A stretch of 64,000 bases of DNA from Labrys monachus (GTDB lineage: Bacteria; Pseudomonadota; Alphaproteobacteria; Rhizobiales; Labraceae): positions 4,595,001-4,659,000 of the forward strand of contig NZ_JAUSVK010000001.1 of assembly GCF_030814655.1 (NCBI RefSeq). The letters run 5' to 3'. This document shows, piece after piece, positions 1 to 8,215 of the stretch. The notes below the pieces were generated by a model. It was not told the origin of the DNA. It was given only the letters and a program-made list of their open reading frames with translations, and searched no databases. Each line of letters begins with the position of its first letter. Position 1 is the stretch's first letter. The translations under genes were made by a program, and so were the position numbers.

Positions 1-33
1 AGCGAGGGAGCGGCCGATGCGCTTGCAGGTTGA
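1..33 (+). CDS. possible 3' end of an upstream Liv-type ABC gene (partial)
   Basis: Frame 1 is open from the window edge to a TGA at 31-33 and would overlap the start of the next gene by 17 bp. In Liv operons the ATPase gene livG normally stands just before livF, so this is probably its tail. Only ten residues are visible, so the identity rests on gene order alone. Confidence 0.25.
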   Translation, partial: SEGAADALAG

Positions 34-727
34 TGGCCTCAACGCCGGCTACGGCCGGGTCCAGGTGCTGCACGACATCTCGATCGTGGTCGACGGCCAG
101 CGCGTCGGGCTGTTCGGCCCCAACGGCCATGGCAAGACCACGCTGCTGCGCACGCTTTCCGGGCTGATCAGGCCGAAGCTCGGTCGCGTCCGCTTCGGCG
201 AGACCGACATCACCGGCCTGTCGCCGCAGGCCGTCGTCGCCGAGGGCCTGATCCATGTGCCGCAGGGCAGCACGCTGCTGCCGCGCATGAGCGTGATCGA
301 GGCGCTGACGCTCGGCGCCTACGCCACGCGCGCCTGGCCGCAGCGGCGCCGGACGCTGGACGAGGTCTTCGCTCTCTTCCCGCGCCTCGCCGAGCGCCGG
401 CACCAGCGCTGCAACACGCTCAGCGGCGGCGAGCGCCAGATGGCGGCGATCGGGGCCGGCCTGATGGGCTGCCCGAAATTGCTGATGCTCGACGAGCCGA
501 CGCTGGGCCTCGCGCCCAAGCTGCGCAGCGAGCTCGCCAGGGCGATCCACGCCATCGCCGAGACCGGCGTCGGCCTGCTCGTCGTCGACCAGGACATCGA
601 CATGCTGCTGGGCCTCTGCGACCGGCTCTATCTCATCGAACAGGGGCGCGTGGCCATGGATATCGCCGATCGGAGCCAGCTCCAGCACCAGGACGTGCTG
701 AAGCGCTATTTCGGGAGCGCGGCCTGA
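17..727 (+). CDS. livF: branched-chain amino acid-type ABC transporter ATP-binding protein (LivF family)
   Basis: Cytoplasmic ATPase that drives a Liv-type (HAAT) importer; 236 aa is the normal LivF length. Walker A is GPNGHGKTT (residues 34-42), the Q-loop is in VPQGST (about 81-86), the ABC signature is LSGGERQ (135-141) and Walker B is LLMLDEP (155-161). The TGA overlaps the ATG of the following permease gene by one base, so the two are translationally coupled. The first genes of the system (livG and the binding protein) are presumably outside the window. The substrate cannot be read from the ATPase; Liv-type systems also carry urea, amides and aromatic acids. It is about as similar in design to the second LivF at 40414-41136, including the unusual His in the P-loop, as members of one family would be. 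Confidence 0.92.
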   Translation: MRLQVDGLNAGYGRVQVLHDISIVVDGQRVGLFGPNGHGKTTLLRTLSGLIRPKLGRVRFGETDITGLSPQAVVAEGLIHVPQGSTLLPRMSVIEALTLGAYATRAWPQRRRTLDEVFALFPRLAERRHQRCNTLSGGERQMAAIGAGLMGCPKLLMLDEPTLGLAPKLRSELARAIHAIAETGVGLLVVDQDIDMLLGLCDRLYLIEQGRVAMDIADRSQLQHQDVLKRYFGSAA

Positions 728-1590
728 TGAGCGCCATCATCGTCAGCGGACTGGTGTCCGGGGCCCTCTACGCCCTCGTCGCCAGCGGCCTGTCCCTGGT
801 CTGGGGCTCGCTCGGCGTCTTCAACTTCGCCCATGGCGTGCTGCTGATGGCCGGCGCCTATGTCGCCTGGTGGGTCTCGGCGCCCGACGGGCTCGGGCTC
901 GGCCTGCCGGTCGGCATCCTCGCCAGCCTGACCTTCCTCATCGTCGCCGGCGCGATCTTCTATTTCCTGCTGGTCCGGCCCTGGGTCGGCAAGGCCAATG
1001 CCGAGCTCGCGGTGATCATGACGACGATCGCCGGCTCGATCTTCATGCAGAACCTGGTGCTGGAAGTGTTCGGCGGCCGCTTCAAGACCATAGACCAGTT
1101 GGTCGAGGGCACGGTCACCGTCGCCGGCACGCCGATCCAGGCGCAGAACCTCCTCACCATCATCCTGGCGCCGCTGCTGCTGGTCGGCCTCTGGCTGTTC
1201 CTGACGCGCAACCGCACCGGCCTCGCTATCCGCGCCGTCGCGCAGAACCAGGATGCGGCGCAGCTCTTCGGCATCAGCGTGCAGCGTGTCTACATCCTCA
1301 CCTTCGCGATGAGCGCCGTGCTCGCGGGCGTGGCGGGCATCCTGCTCGGCGGGCTGTTCAACATCAGCCCCGACATGGGCACCGATCCCCTGCTACGCGC
1401 CTTCGTGGTGGTGGTGTTCGGCGGGCTCGGCAGCCTGCCCGGCACCATCCTCGGCGCCTATGCCATCGGCCTGATCGAAGCCTTCGCCTCCTATTATATC
1501 GGCATCTACTGGACGCCCGTCGTGCTGTTCGCGGTGCTGATCGCTGTCCTGGTCGTCCGGCCGACCGGGCTGATGGGGCGCCCCGCATGA
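727..1590 (+). CDS. livH: branched-chain amino acid-type ABC transporter permease (LivH family)
   Basis: Inner-membrane permease of 287 aa, almost entirely hydrophobic, with the LivH hallmarks SLGVFNFAHG near residues 29-38 and the conserved EAA-like segment FGGLGSLPGT near residues 231-240. It pairs with LivM to form the channel of the importer. The start ATG shares one base with the livF stop and its own end overlaps the next start in an ATGA, as is usual for compact Liv operons. Confidence 0.93.
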   Translation: MSAIIVSGLVSGALYALVASGLSLVWGSLGVFNFAHGVLLMAGAYVAWWVSAPDGLGLGLPVGILASLTFLIVAGAIFYFLLVRPWVGKANAELAVIMTTIAGSIFMQNLVLEVFGGRFKTIDQLVEGTVTVAGTPIQAQNLLTIILAPLLLVGLWLFLTRNRTGLAIRAVAQNQDAAQLFGISVQRVYILTFAMSAVLAGVAGILLGGLFNISPDMGTDPLLRAFVVVVFGGLGSLPGTILGAYAIGLIEAFASYYIGIYWTPVVLFAVLIAVLVVRPTGLMGRPA

Positions 1591-2579
1591 TCCGCGACCG
1601 CTTCACCGCCTGGCGCATCCTCGGCGCCGTCCTCGTCCTGGCGGCGGCACTCGCCGCCCCGCAGGTGCTGACCAGCGCCGTCGCCCAGAACCTGGCGATC
1701 CTCTCGCTGCTCTATGCCGTCGTCGCCTCGAACTGGGACCTGACGCTCGGCTATGCCGGCATCTTCAACTTCGCCCATGTCGCCTTCTTCGGCATCGGCT
1801 CCTATGTCGCGGCGATCTCGACGCTGCAGTTCGACCTGCCGGTCTGGTGGGACCTGGTGCTGGCGGTCGCCGTGGTGATGGTGGTGGGGGCGATCGTCTC
1901 CGCCTTGGCGCTGCGGCTGCGCGGCATCTATGTGGCGCTGGTGACCTTCGCGCTCACCCAGCTCTGCGTCGCCCTCATCAACAGCCAGAAGGACCTCACC
2001 GGCGGCCCCGTCGGCCTGATCGGCGTGCCCGACCTGCAGATCGGCGATTTCGCCTTCGGCTCCGACCCGCGTTCCTATTTCTATGCCGCCGAGATCCTAC
2101 TGATCGCCTCGACGATCGCCATGCGCTGGCTCGCCACCTCGAATTTTGGCCTCAGCCTCGTCGCCCTGCGCGACTATGAGAACTACGCCGTCAGCCGCGG
2201 CATCCCGGCACGCCGGCAGCGGGTGCTCGCCATCGTGATCTCGAGCATCCCGACCAGCCTCGCCGGCTGCCTCTATGCGCATTACCTGATCGTCGCCTCC
2301 CCCGACGTGTTCTCCTTCTCGCTGACCACCCTGCTCCTCACCATGGTGCTGGTCGGCGGCGCCGGGACGATCTACGGGCCTATCCTGGCGGCGTTCGTCC
2401 TCACCGTCGGCACCGAGGAACTCTCCTCGCTCGGCAATTTCCGCTACATGATCGTCGCCGCCCTGATCGTGCTGACGCTGCGCTTCCTGCCCGGCGGCAT
2501 CTGGTCGCTGCGGCGTTGGCGACGGCCGGCGGCCCCCGCTCCGCTTTCGGTTGCTCTCGATGAGAAAGGCGCCCCATGA
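1587..2579 (+). CDS. livM: branched-chain amino acid-type ABC transporter permease (LivM family)
   Basis: Second permease of the importer, 330 aa from the ATG that overlaps the livH stop (ATGA). LivM marks are SNWDLTLGYAGIFNFAHVAFFG near residues 48-69 (family motif of the permease core), LRLRGIYVALVT near residues 109-120 and VGGAGTIYGP near residues 256-265. Longer readings that start inside livH carry no family similarity. The gene ends 43 bp before the preferred start of the next gene, so the transporter and the three enzyme genes downstream are probably one transcript. Confidence 0.92.
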   Translation: MIRDRFTAWRILGAVLVLAAALAAPQVLTSAVAQNLAILSLLYAVVASNWDLTLGYAGIFNFAHVAFFGIGSYVAAISTLQFDLPVWWDLVLAVAVVMVVGAIVSALALRLRGIYVALVTFALTQLCVALINSQKDLTGGPVGLIGVPDLQIGDFAFGSDPRSYFYAAEILLIASTIAMRWLATSNFGLSLVALRDYENYAVSRGIPARRQRVLAIVISSIPTSLAGCLYAHYLIVASPDVFSFSLTTLLLTMVLVGGAGTIYGPILAAFVLTVGTEELSSLGNFRYMIVAALIVLTLRFLPGGIWSLRRWRRPAAPAPLSVALDEKGAP

Positions 2580-2622
2580 ACCCGCCCCCGCCGCCATGTC
2601 CCGCTCTCGCGAGGGCGAACCG

Positions 2623-3384
2623 ATGAGCCGCTTTGCCGGCCGAAGAGCGATCGTCACCGGGGCCGCCGGCGGCATCGGCGCCGCCGTCGTGGCGCGGCTT
2701 CTGTCGGAAGGCGCCGCCGTCGCGGCGCTCGACCGCGACGAGCCGGCACTGGAGCGCCTCGCCGCCGCGCCCTCGCTGCATCGGGTCGCGGGCGATCTGC
2801 GCACACCCGAAACCGCCCGCGCGGCGGTGGCGAAGGCGGTCGGCCTGCTGGGCGGGCCGGCGGAGATCGTCGTCTCCGCCGCCGGCGTCTACGCCCTGTC
2901 GCCGGCCGCGAAGGTCGAGGCGCAGGACTGGGACTTCAACCAGGACATCAATCTCAAGGCGCCCTTCTTCGTCGCCCAGGCCGCCGTCGCGGCGCGGGCC
3001 GCCGGTGCGGCAGCGGCTGCCCAGCCGATGGCGATCGTCAACATCGCCTCGGTGGGCGCCTATCGCTCGGGCACGGGCGATGCCGCCCTCTCCTACAGCG
3101 CCAGCAAGGGCGGCCTCGTCGCCCTCACCCGCAGCATGGCGGCCGAATGGGCGCCGCAGGGCATCCGCGTCAACGTCGTCAGCCCGGGCGTCATCGACAC
3201 CGCCATGGTACGCATCATGGACGATCCCGACGCCGGCTCCGCCTGGCTCGAGGCGCGCGTGCCGATGGGCCGGCTCGGCCGTCCCGACGAGATCGCTGCC
3301 GTCGTTTGTTTCCTTGCCTCCGACGAGGCTTCCTACGTCACCGGCGCCGAACTGATCGCCGATGGCGGCTACATGTGCAGGTAA
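2623..3384 (+). CDS. short-chain dehydrogenase/reductase (SDR, classical)
   Basis: NAD(P)(H)-dependent oxidoreductase of 253 aa. The nucleotide motif TGAAGGIG is at residues 12-19, Asn110 and Ser143 fit the catalytic tetrad, and Tyr158-x3-Lys162 is the YxxxK motif in YSASK. The usual NNAG motif reads SAAG (85-88). Asp37 after the second beta strand (LDRD) favours NAD(H). The start at 2623 has GAGGG eleven bases upstream and gives the usual SDR N-terminus; in-frame ATGs at 2551 and 2596 would add an unstructured leader. It follows the livFHM genes, so it probably acts on the imported compound or a product of it; the substrate is unknown. Confidence 0.9.
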   Translation: MSRFAGRRAIVTGAAGGIGAAVVARLLSEGAAVAALDRDEPALERLAAAPSLHRVAGDLRTPETARAAVAKAVGLLGGPAEIVVSAAGVYALSPAAKVEAQDWDFNQDINLKAPFFVAQAAVAARAAGAAAAAQPMAIVNIASVGAYRSGTGDAALSYSASKGGLVALTRSMAAEWAPQGIRVNVVSPGVIDTAMVRIMDDPDAGSAWLEARVPMGRLGRPDEIAAVVCFLASDEASYVTGAELIADGGYMCR

Positions 3385-3392
3385 GGCCGACC

Positions 3393-4415
3393 ATGACCGC
3401 TCCCGACTACGACCTCTTCGACCTCGGCGCTCTCGCTTTGCAGAGCGGCGCGGTGCTGCCCGATGCGAAGCTCGCCTACAAGACCTATGGCACGCTGTCG
3501 CCGGCGAAGGACAACGTCATCGTCTTTCCCTGCGCCTATAACGGCCTGATCGCCGAGAACGAGGCGCGCATCGGCAACGGCTCCCCGCTCGATCCGGAAC
3601 GCTATTTCATCATCGTCTTCGGGCTGTTCGGCAACGGCCAGTCCTCCTCGCCGAGCAACACGCCAGCGCCGTTCGACGGGCCGCGCTTTCCCAGGGTGAC
3701 GATAACAGACAATGTCCGCGCCCAGCATCGGCTGGTCACCGAGCTTTTCGGCATCGAGCGCGTCCAGCTCGTCACCGGTTTCTCGATGGGTGCCATCCAG
3801 AGCTTCCATTGGGGCGCCCTGTTTCCCGCCATGGTCGAGCGCATCGCGCCGTTCTGCGGCGCCGCCCGCTGCTCCCGCCACAATTACGTCTTCCTGGCCA
3901 GCCTCAAGGCGACGCTGTCGGCGGACGGCCTCTTCCGCGGCGGCGACTATGTCGAAAAGCCGATCGAGGGGCTCAAGGCCTTCGGCCGCATCTATGCCGG
4001 CTGGGCCTTCTCGCAGGCCTTCTACCGCGAGGAGGTCGACCTCAAGGTGATGGGCTTCGCCTCCACCGACGATTTCCTCGAACGCTTCTGGGATACCCTG
4101 TTCCAGGAGCGCGATCCCAACGATCTCCTCGCCATGCTCTGGAGCTGGCAGCATGCCGACATCAGCGCGAACGAACTCTACAACGGCGACTTCCCGGCGG
4201 CGCTGGCGGCGATCGAGGCGCGCGCGACGGTGATGCCGAGCGCGACCGACCTCTATTTCCCGGTTGCGGACAACGAGGCCGAGGTCGCCCGCATGCGCAA
4301 CGCCCGCTGCGTGCCGATCCCCTCGATCTGGGGACATGTCGCCGGCAATGCCGGCGCCAACCCAGCCGATACCGCTTTCGTGAACGCCCGCATCGCCGAA
4401 CTGCTCGCCTCGTGA
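3393..4415 (+). CDS. alpha/beta hydrolase of the homoserine O-acetyltransferase (MetX)-like family
   Basis: Alpha/beta-hydrolase fold protein of 340 aa. The nucleophile elbow is GFSMG with Ser131; Asp286 in SATDLYFP and His315 in IWGHVAGN complete the triad. The layout LAYKTYGTLS near residues 27-36 is typical of MetX and related acyltransferases. True MetX proteins have GGSMGG at the elbow and act in methionine synthesis, whereas this gene sits 8 bp after an SDR in a transporter operon, so a hydrolase or acyltransferase acting on the imported substrate is more likely than methionine synthesis. The gene starts 8 bp after the SDR stop and ends 7 bp before the next ATG. Confidence 0.85.
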   Translation: MTAPDYDLFDLGALALQSGAVLPDAKLAYKTYGTLSPAKDNVIVFPCAYNGLIAENEARIGNGSPLDPERYFIIVFGLFGNGQSSSPSNTPAPFDGPRFPRVTITDNVRAQHRLVTELFGIERVQLVTGFSMGAIQSFHWGALFPAMVERIAPFCGAARCSRHNYVFLASLKATLSADGLFRGGDYVEKPIEGLKAFGRIYAGWAFSQAFYREEVDLKVMGFASTDDFLERFWDTLFQERDPNDLLAMLWSWQHADISANELYNGDFPAALAAIEARATVMPSATDLYFPVADNEAEVARMRNARCVPIPSIWGHVAGNAGANPADTAFVNARIAELLAS

Positions 4416-4422
4416 GGACCCG

Positions 4423-5352
4423 ATGGTCGAATTGACGCGCCTTGCCGTGCTCGAACGGCGCCTGAGGACACTCGCCGCCAGCGCCAACGCCCAATGGGGC
4501 ATCTATGTGCGCTTCCTCGACAATGGCGAGGAGATCGCCATCGAGGCCGACCGCAAGATGGACACGATGAGCCTGATCAAGGTGCCCATCCTGGTCGCGC
4601 TGATGCGGCGCGTCGATCGCGGCGAGGTCAGCCTCGACCAGCCGATCACGCTGGAGGAGGACCACAAGCGGCTCGGCACCGGCGTGCTGCGCCTGTTCGG
4701 CGCCGGCGCGACCTTCCGCCTGCGCGACGCCCTGTGGCTGATGGAGGTGGTGAGCGACAACACCGCCACCGACATCTGCCTGGAGGCGGCCGGCGGCGTC
4801 GCGGCCGTCAACGCCGCCATGGCAGAGCTCGGCATCGACGGCATCGAGATGACCGGCACCGCCCTGGACTGGTTCCGGGCGCTCGGCGGCAGCATGGATC
4901 CCGAACTCGCCCGGATGCCGCCGGGCGAATTCGCGCGCCGCGGCTATCCCGCCCTGGGCGCCGCCGGAACCGCCGATGCCCGCGCGCGCTACCACTTCGA
5001 GGTCGGCCAGCCCTTTTCACTGGCGACGCCGCGGGCCCTCGGCGAACTCCTCGCGCGCATCCACGCCCGGACATGCGCGTCGGAGGCCTCCTGCGCCCTG
5101 ATGCTCGAAATCCTGGCCGGGCAGCAATTGCGCAGCTTCATCCCGCGCTTCGTCTGGGGCGCGGGCATCGCCCACAAGACCGGCAATTTCGAGCCTTTCA
5201 TCGCCTCGGATATCGCGATCGCGACGCCGTGGCGCGGCCCGCCCGTGGTGATGTGCTTCCTCACCGGCCGGTTCAACGGGCAGAAGAACGTGCTGGAGGA
5301 CTGCCTCGGCCGCATGGCCGAACTCGTGGTGCTGGAGGCCGAGACGCGCTAG
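4423..5352 (+). CDS. serine hydrolase with class A beta-lactamase fold, no signal peptide
   Basis: Protein of 309 aa with the three active-site elements of penicillin-recognising enzymes: Ser50-x-x-Lys53 (SLIK), SDN at 111-113 and KTG at 252-254. Unlike secreted beta-lactamases it has a charged, non-hydrophobic N-terminus (MVELTRLAVLERRLRTLA), so it should stay in the cytoplasm. The spacing to the SDR-hydrolase pair indicates co-transcription with a Liv-type importer. Established family knowledge allows beta-lactam, ester or amide hydrolysis; the context suggests that it opens an amide or ester in the imported compound rather than giving antibiotic resistance. That role is inferred. Confidence 0.85.
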   Translation: MVELTRLAVLERRLRTLAASANAQWGIYVRFLDNGEEIAIEADRKMDTMSLIKVPILVALMRRVDRGEVSLDQPITLEEDHKRLGTGVLRLFGAGATFRLRDALWLMEVVSDNTATDICLEAAGGVAAVNAAMAELGIDGIEMTGTALDWFRALGGSMDPELARMPPGEFARRGYPALGAAGTADARARYHFEVGQPFSLATPRALGELLARIHARTCASEASCALMLEILAGQQLRSFIPRFVWGAGIAHKTGNFEPFIASDIAIATPWRGPPVVMCFLTGRFNGQKNVLEDCLGRMAELVVLEAETR

Positions 5353-5365
5353 GCCGGCGCCGGCC
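5352..5365. terminator. 14-bp GC palindrome between convergent genes, possible bidirectional terminator
   Basis: GGCCGGCGCCGGCC begins on the last base of the hydrolase stop codon and lies 25 bp from the stop of the convergent MFS gene. There is no T-run on either side, so termination is only a guess from position. Confidence 0.25.
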
Positions 5366-5390
5366 GCTCGCCTGGCCTGAATGGCGGCGG

Positions 5391-6815
5391 TCAGCCGAGA
5401 TGGAGATCCTTCTGCTGGCTGACCTTGTTGCCGTCCCCGCTCTTCAGGCGATGAAACACGATCGTGGAGAGGATGGTGAGCGCGCCGAGCGTGAGAAAGG
5501 CGTCGTGGATGCCCTCGATCATCACGGCGGGGTTGGAGCGAAGGCTGTCCGGAACGAAGAACGCCGTGGTCAGTCCCGCCGCGGCGACGCCGAAGCTGAT
5601 GGACATCTGCTGCACCGTGCTGGCGATGGAACTCGCATTGCTGGTCTTCTCATCGTCGATGTCGGCATAGACCAGGGTGTTCATGCTCGTATATTGCAGC
5701 GAGGTGAACGCCCCGTAGGAGAACGCCAGCAGCACGATGGCCCAGAGCGGCGTGGCGGGCCCGACCGCCGCGAACAGCATCAGCAACAGGCCGAGGACGA
5801 TGGTATTGGAGATCAGCACGGCGCGGTAGCCGAACCGCCTGAGGACACGCGGCACGAGGAACTTCGTGCTCATGGCCGCGAGCGCCTGCGGCATGATCAG
5901 CAGGCCGGACTGGACGGGCGAGAAGCCGAGGCCGACCTGGTAGAGCAGCGGCAGGAGAAACGGCACGCCGCCGATGCCGAGGCGGGTGAAGAAGCTGCCG
6001 CTGACGGCCGTGCCGAAGGTGCGGATGCGAAACAGCGCCAGTTGCAGCAGCGGGAAGGCCATTCGCGCCGCATGCAGCCCATAGCCCCCGATCAGCGCCA
6101 GCGACAAAGCGAGCAGGCCCAGGATTTCGCCGAGCCCCAGCGTATGATCGCCGAAGATCTCCAGCACATAGGACAACAGGGCGACACCGGAACCGAAGAG
6201 GATGAGGCCGACGACGTCGAGCGGCTTGACGTTCGGCTCGCGATAGTCGGGCAGGTGCAGATAGACGAGGACGAGGCCGGCGATGCCGATGGGCAGGTTC
6301 ACGAAGAAGATGAAGCGCCAATGCAGGTAGTCGACGATCAGCCCGCCCACCAGGGGCCCCAGCATCGGGCCGACCAGGCCGGGGATCGCGACGAAGCTCA
6401 TGGCGCGGATGAGTTCGGCCTTGGCGAAGGTCCGCACCAGCGTGAGGCGTCCGACCGGGACCATCATGGCGCCGCCGCACCCCTGCAGGATGCGGCAGGC
6501 GACCAGGAGATGGATGTTGCTCGCGATGCCGCAGAGCAGGGAACCGAGGGTGAAGAGGCCGATCGCCGAGGCGAACACCTGCCGCGTGCCGAAACGGTCG
6601 GCCATCCAGCCGCTGATCGGGATGAAGACGGCGAGGCTGAGGGTGTAGCTGGCCAGCACCGACTTCATGCTGAGCGGAGCGACCGCAAGCGCCTGCGAGA
6701 TGGTCGGCACGGCCGTGTTCAGGATCGTCGTGTCGAGCGATTCCATGAAGAAGGCGACAGCGACCAGCCAGGGAAGGAGCTGCTTGCTCGATGCGGGGGA
6801 TGGTAGCGGGGGCAC
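5391..6815 (-). CDS. MFS transporter, DHA2 (EmrB/QacA-like) drug:H+ antiporter family
   Basis: Inner-membrane protein of 474 aa with about 14 hydrophobic segments, the usual size for DHA2. Near the N-terminus it has MESLDTTILNTAVPTISQAL, the DHA2 motif of TM1, followed by the loop GWMADRFGTRQVF (motif A, about residues 68-80). Such proteins export drugs or metabolites in exchange for protons. It stands alone, convergent with the hydrolase operon and with its start facing the NHL gene's 3' end. There is no membrane-fusion partner (EmrA) beside it, and the substrate is unknown. Confidence 0.9.
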   Translation of the reverse strand: MPPLPSPASSKQLLPWLVAVAFFMESLDTTILNTAVPTISQALAVAPLSMKSVLASYTLSLAVFIPISGWMADRFGTRQVFASAIGLFTLGSLLCGIASNIHLLVACRILQGCGGAMMVPVGRLTLVRTFAKAELIRAMSFVAIPGLVGPMLGPLVGGLIVDYLHWRFIFFVNLPIGIAGLVLVYLHLPDYREPNVKPLDVVGLILFGSGVALLSYVLEIFGDHTLGLGEILGLLALSLALIGGYGLHAARMAFPLLQLALFRIRTFGTAVSGSFFTRLGIGGVPFLLPLLYQVGLGFSPVQSGLLIMPQALAAMSTKFLVPRVLRRFGYRAVLISNTIVLGLLLMLFAAVGPATPLWAIVLLAFSYGAFTSLQYTSMNTLVYADIDDEKTSNASSIASTVQQMSISFGVAAAGLTTAFFVPDSLRSNPAVMIEGIHDAFLTLGALTILSTIVFHRLKSGDGNKVSQQKDLHLG

Positions 6816-7092
6816 GTCGATGGCACGGCTCCGGGGAGGTCTGTCGCCTGTCCCCTACGCATAGGTCAGGCGTGGCAGCGCCGAAAGCGAAATCTGCCGA
6901 TCCTCGGCTGCTCCGGGCCGAGGCGATGCTGTACCTGCGTGAGGCAACGCCGATCCCCGATCGTTGCCGGGAAGCGGCTGCTTCCGCCGGCGGTCCCGTG
7001 TCTACACCGCTCCCTCGCAGGGCGCAGCGCGCACGGGATGGCCCCGGATCTTCAGCTGCGGCGCCCCGAGGGGGATCGGAGCGCGGAGCCGC
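6816..7092. other. intergenic gap upstream of the MFS gene
   Basis: The 277 bp between the MFS start and the NHL stop must hold the MFS promoter. I see no recognisable operator, RNA gene or repeat; open frames crossing it look like chance GC-rich frames. Confidence 0.4.
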
Positions 7093-7950
7093 CTATGGCG
7101 ACGACGCGTCGATCGGCACGAGCTTGGTCACCCTGTTCGGATTGGGCTCGGCCAGATAGAGCGAGCCGTCCGGGCCGCCCCAGATGCCATGCGCGACGTT
7201 GAGCACGGGCCGGCACCGGCCGAGCCGCTCGCCGGCCGGCGACAGCAGGGTCAGCGAGGGCACGAGGTCGGTGACGTAGAGGCGGTCGTCATCGTCGCCC
7301 CAGATGTCCATCGGCTTCTCGAAGCCGTGCCAGATATCGAGGAGCGCTCCGTCGGCCGAAAAGACCTGCAGCCGATTGTTCTCCCGATCGGCGACGACGA
7401 CGCGGCCGTCGCGCATCACCCAGACGGCATGCGGGGTCATGAACTGGCCGGGGCCGTCGCCCTGGCTGCCCCATCTCTGCAGCAGCGCGCCGTCCGGGGC
7501 AAAGCGATGGATGCGGGCGTTGGCATAGCCGTCCGCGACATAGAGGGTGCCGTCGGCGGCCTGCGCCACGTCGGTCGGATGGTTGAAAGGTTCGTTGGGC
7601 CGATGCCGGCCGCCGATGCCACCGACCCGCCGGCCGTCCCGACAGAGGATCACCTCATGCGCGTCGCGGTCGACCACGAAAAGGATGCCGTCCCGGCCGG
7701 GGGCCAGCATATGGGCGTCCATGACGAGATCGTCGCCCCAGGCGCCGATCGGCTCGCCGGCGGGATCGAAGACGAACACCGCCTTGTCGTCCCCGTCCAC
7801 CAGGCCGTCGCGGCGCACGAGGACGTGGACGTTGCCGCCGGCATCGACCGCAACATCCGTCACGCTGCCCTGCGCCGGCCTCAGGCCCCCGAAGGGGCGC
7901 TCGACGCGGTAGGTCTGGGGCCCCAGGGCCACTCGAAGTTGCCGATCCAT
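7093..7950 (-). CDS. NHL-repeat beta-propeller protein
   Basis: Protein of 285 aa built of repeats of the pattern hydrophobic-x-VAD-R/G-x-NxRhxxF (for example LYVADGYANARIHRF and VVVADRENNRLQVF), which are NHL blades; five to six blades can be counted. The family includes peptidyl-hydroxyglycine amidating lyases, lactonases and sugar-acid binding propellers. No secretion signal is seen, so it is probably cytoplasmic. The start is 63 bp from a LacI-type palindrome at 8014-8029 and the gene is divergent from the LacI-regulated operon, so it may belong to the same regulon, perhaps as a lactonase-like enzyme. Function is not proven. Confidence 0.75.
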   Translation of the reverse strand: MDRQLRVALGPQTYRVERPFGGLRPAQGSVTDVAVDAGGNVHVLVRRDGLVDGDDKAVFVFDPAGEPIGAWGDDLVMDAHMLAPGRDGILFVVDRDAHEVILCRDGRRVGGIGGRHRPNEPFNHPTDVAQAADGTLYVADGYANARIHRFAPDGALLQRWGSQGDGPGQFMTPHAVWVMRDGRVVVADRENNRLQVFSADGALLDIWHGFEKPMDIWGDDDDRLYVTDLVPSLTLLSPAGERLGRCRPVLNVAHGIWGGPDGSLYLAEPNPNRVTKLVPIDASSP

Positions 7951-8013
7951 GCCAATGCCTGCCTATTCTTTGAGCTGTGCCGAAGCCCTGCACCGGGCCG
8001 CCGGCCTGCGTTG

Positions 8014-8029
8014 TAGAAAGCGCTTTCTA
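8014..8029. promoter_or_regulatory. perfect 16-bp palindrome, LacI-family operator
   Basis: TAGAAAGCGCTTTCTA is a perfect dyad with a central CG, the form bound by LacI/GalR regulators. It lies between the divergent NHL gene and the operon that ends with a LacI-type regulator gene. The core GAAAGCGCTTTC matches two other sites in the window (8193-8204 and 54724-54735). Confidence 0.8.
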
Positions 8030-8191
8030 TATCCCGGCGGCCCACGCCGCCCATGCGCCCCCGAGGCGCCGGGACGACGAGGAGCCTAGCCGATTCCTGA
8101 CATGTTTTGAGGCGCCCATGCCCAAAATTTGATGTCGACTTGTCGGCGTGCCGCAACCCATAGTTTTGCCGTTCTGCCCTCAAACGCGGCA

Positions 8192-8205
8192 GGAAAACGC
8201 TTTCT
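8192..8205. promoter_or_regulatory. second LacI-type operator just before the operon's first gene
   Basis: The core GAAAACGCTTTC at 8193-8204 differs from a perfect dyad by one pair and ends 11 bp before the ATG at 8216. Its position over the ribosome-binding region supports choosing 8216 as the start instead of the upstream ATG at 8129, and suggests repression by blocking or looping with the site 178 bp upstream. Confidence 0.65.
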
Positions 8206-8215
8206 TGGCTTGCAG

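Noticed and set aside
3393-4415. Assignment as homoserine O-acetyltransferase MetX
   Set aside because: The elbow motif is GFSMG instead of GGSMGG and the gene stands in a transport operon, so only the wider family was named.
4494-6806. Very long plus-strand open frame of about 770 codons
   Set aside because: It runs antisense through the MFS gene and out of frame through the hydrolase gene, is rich in Arg, Asp and Gly repeats and matches no fold; it is a by-product of GC-rich codon use.
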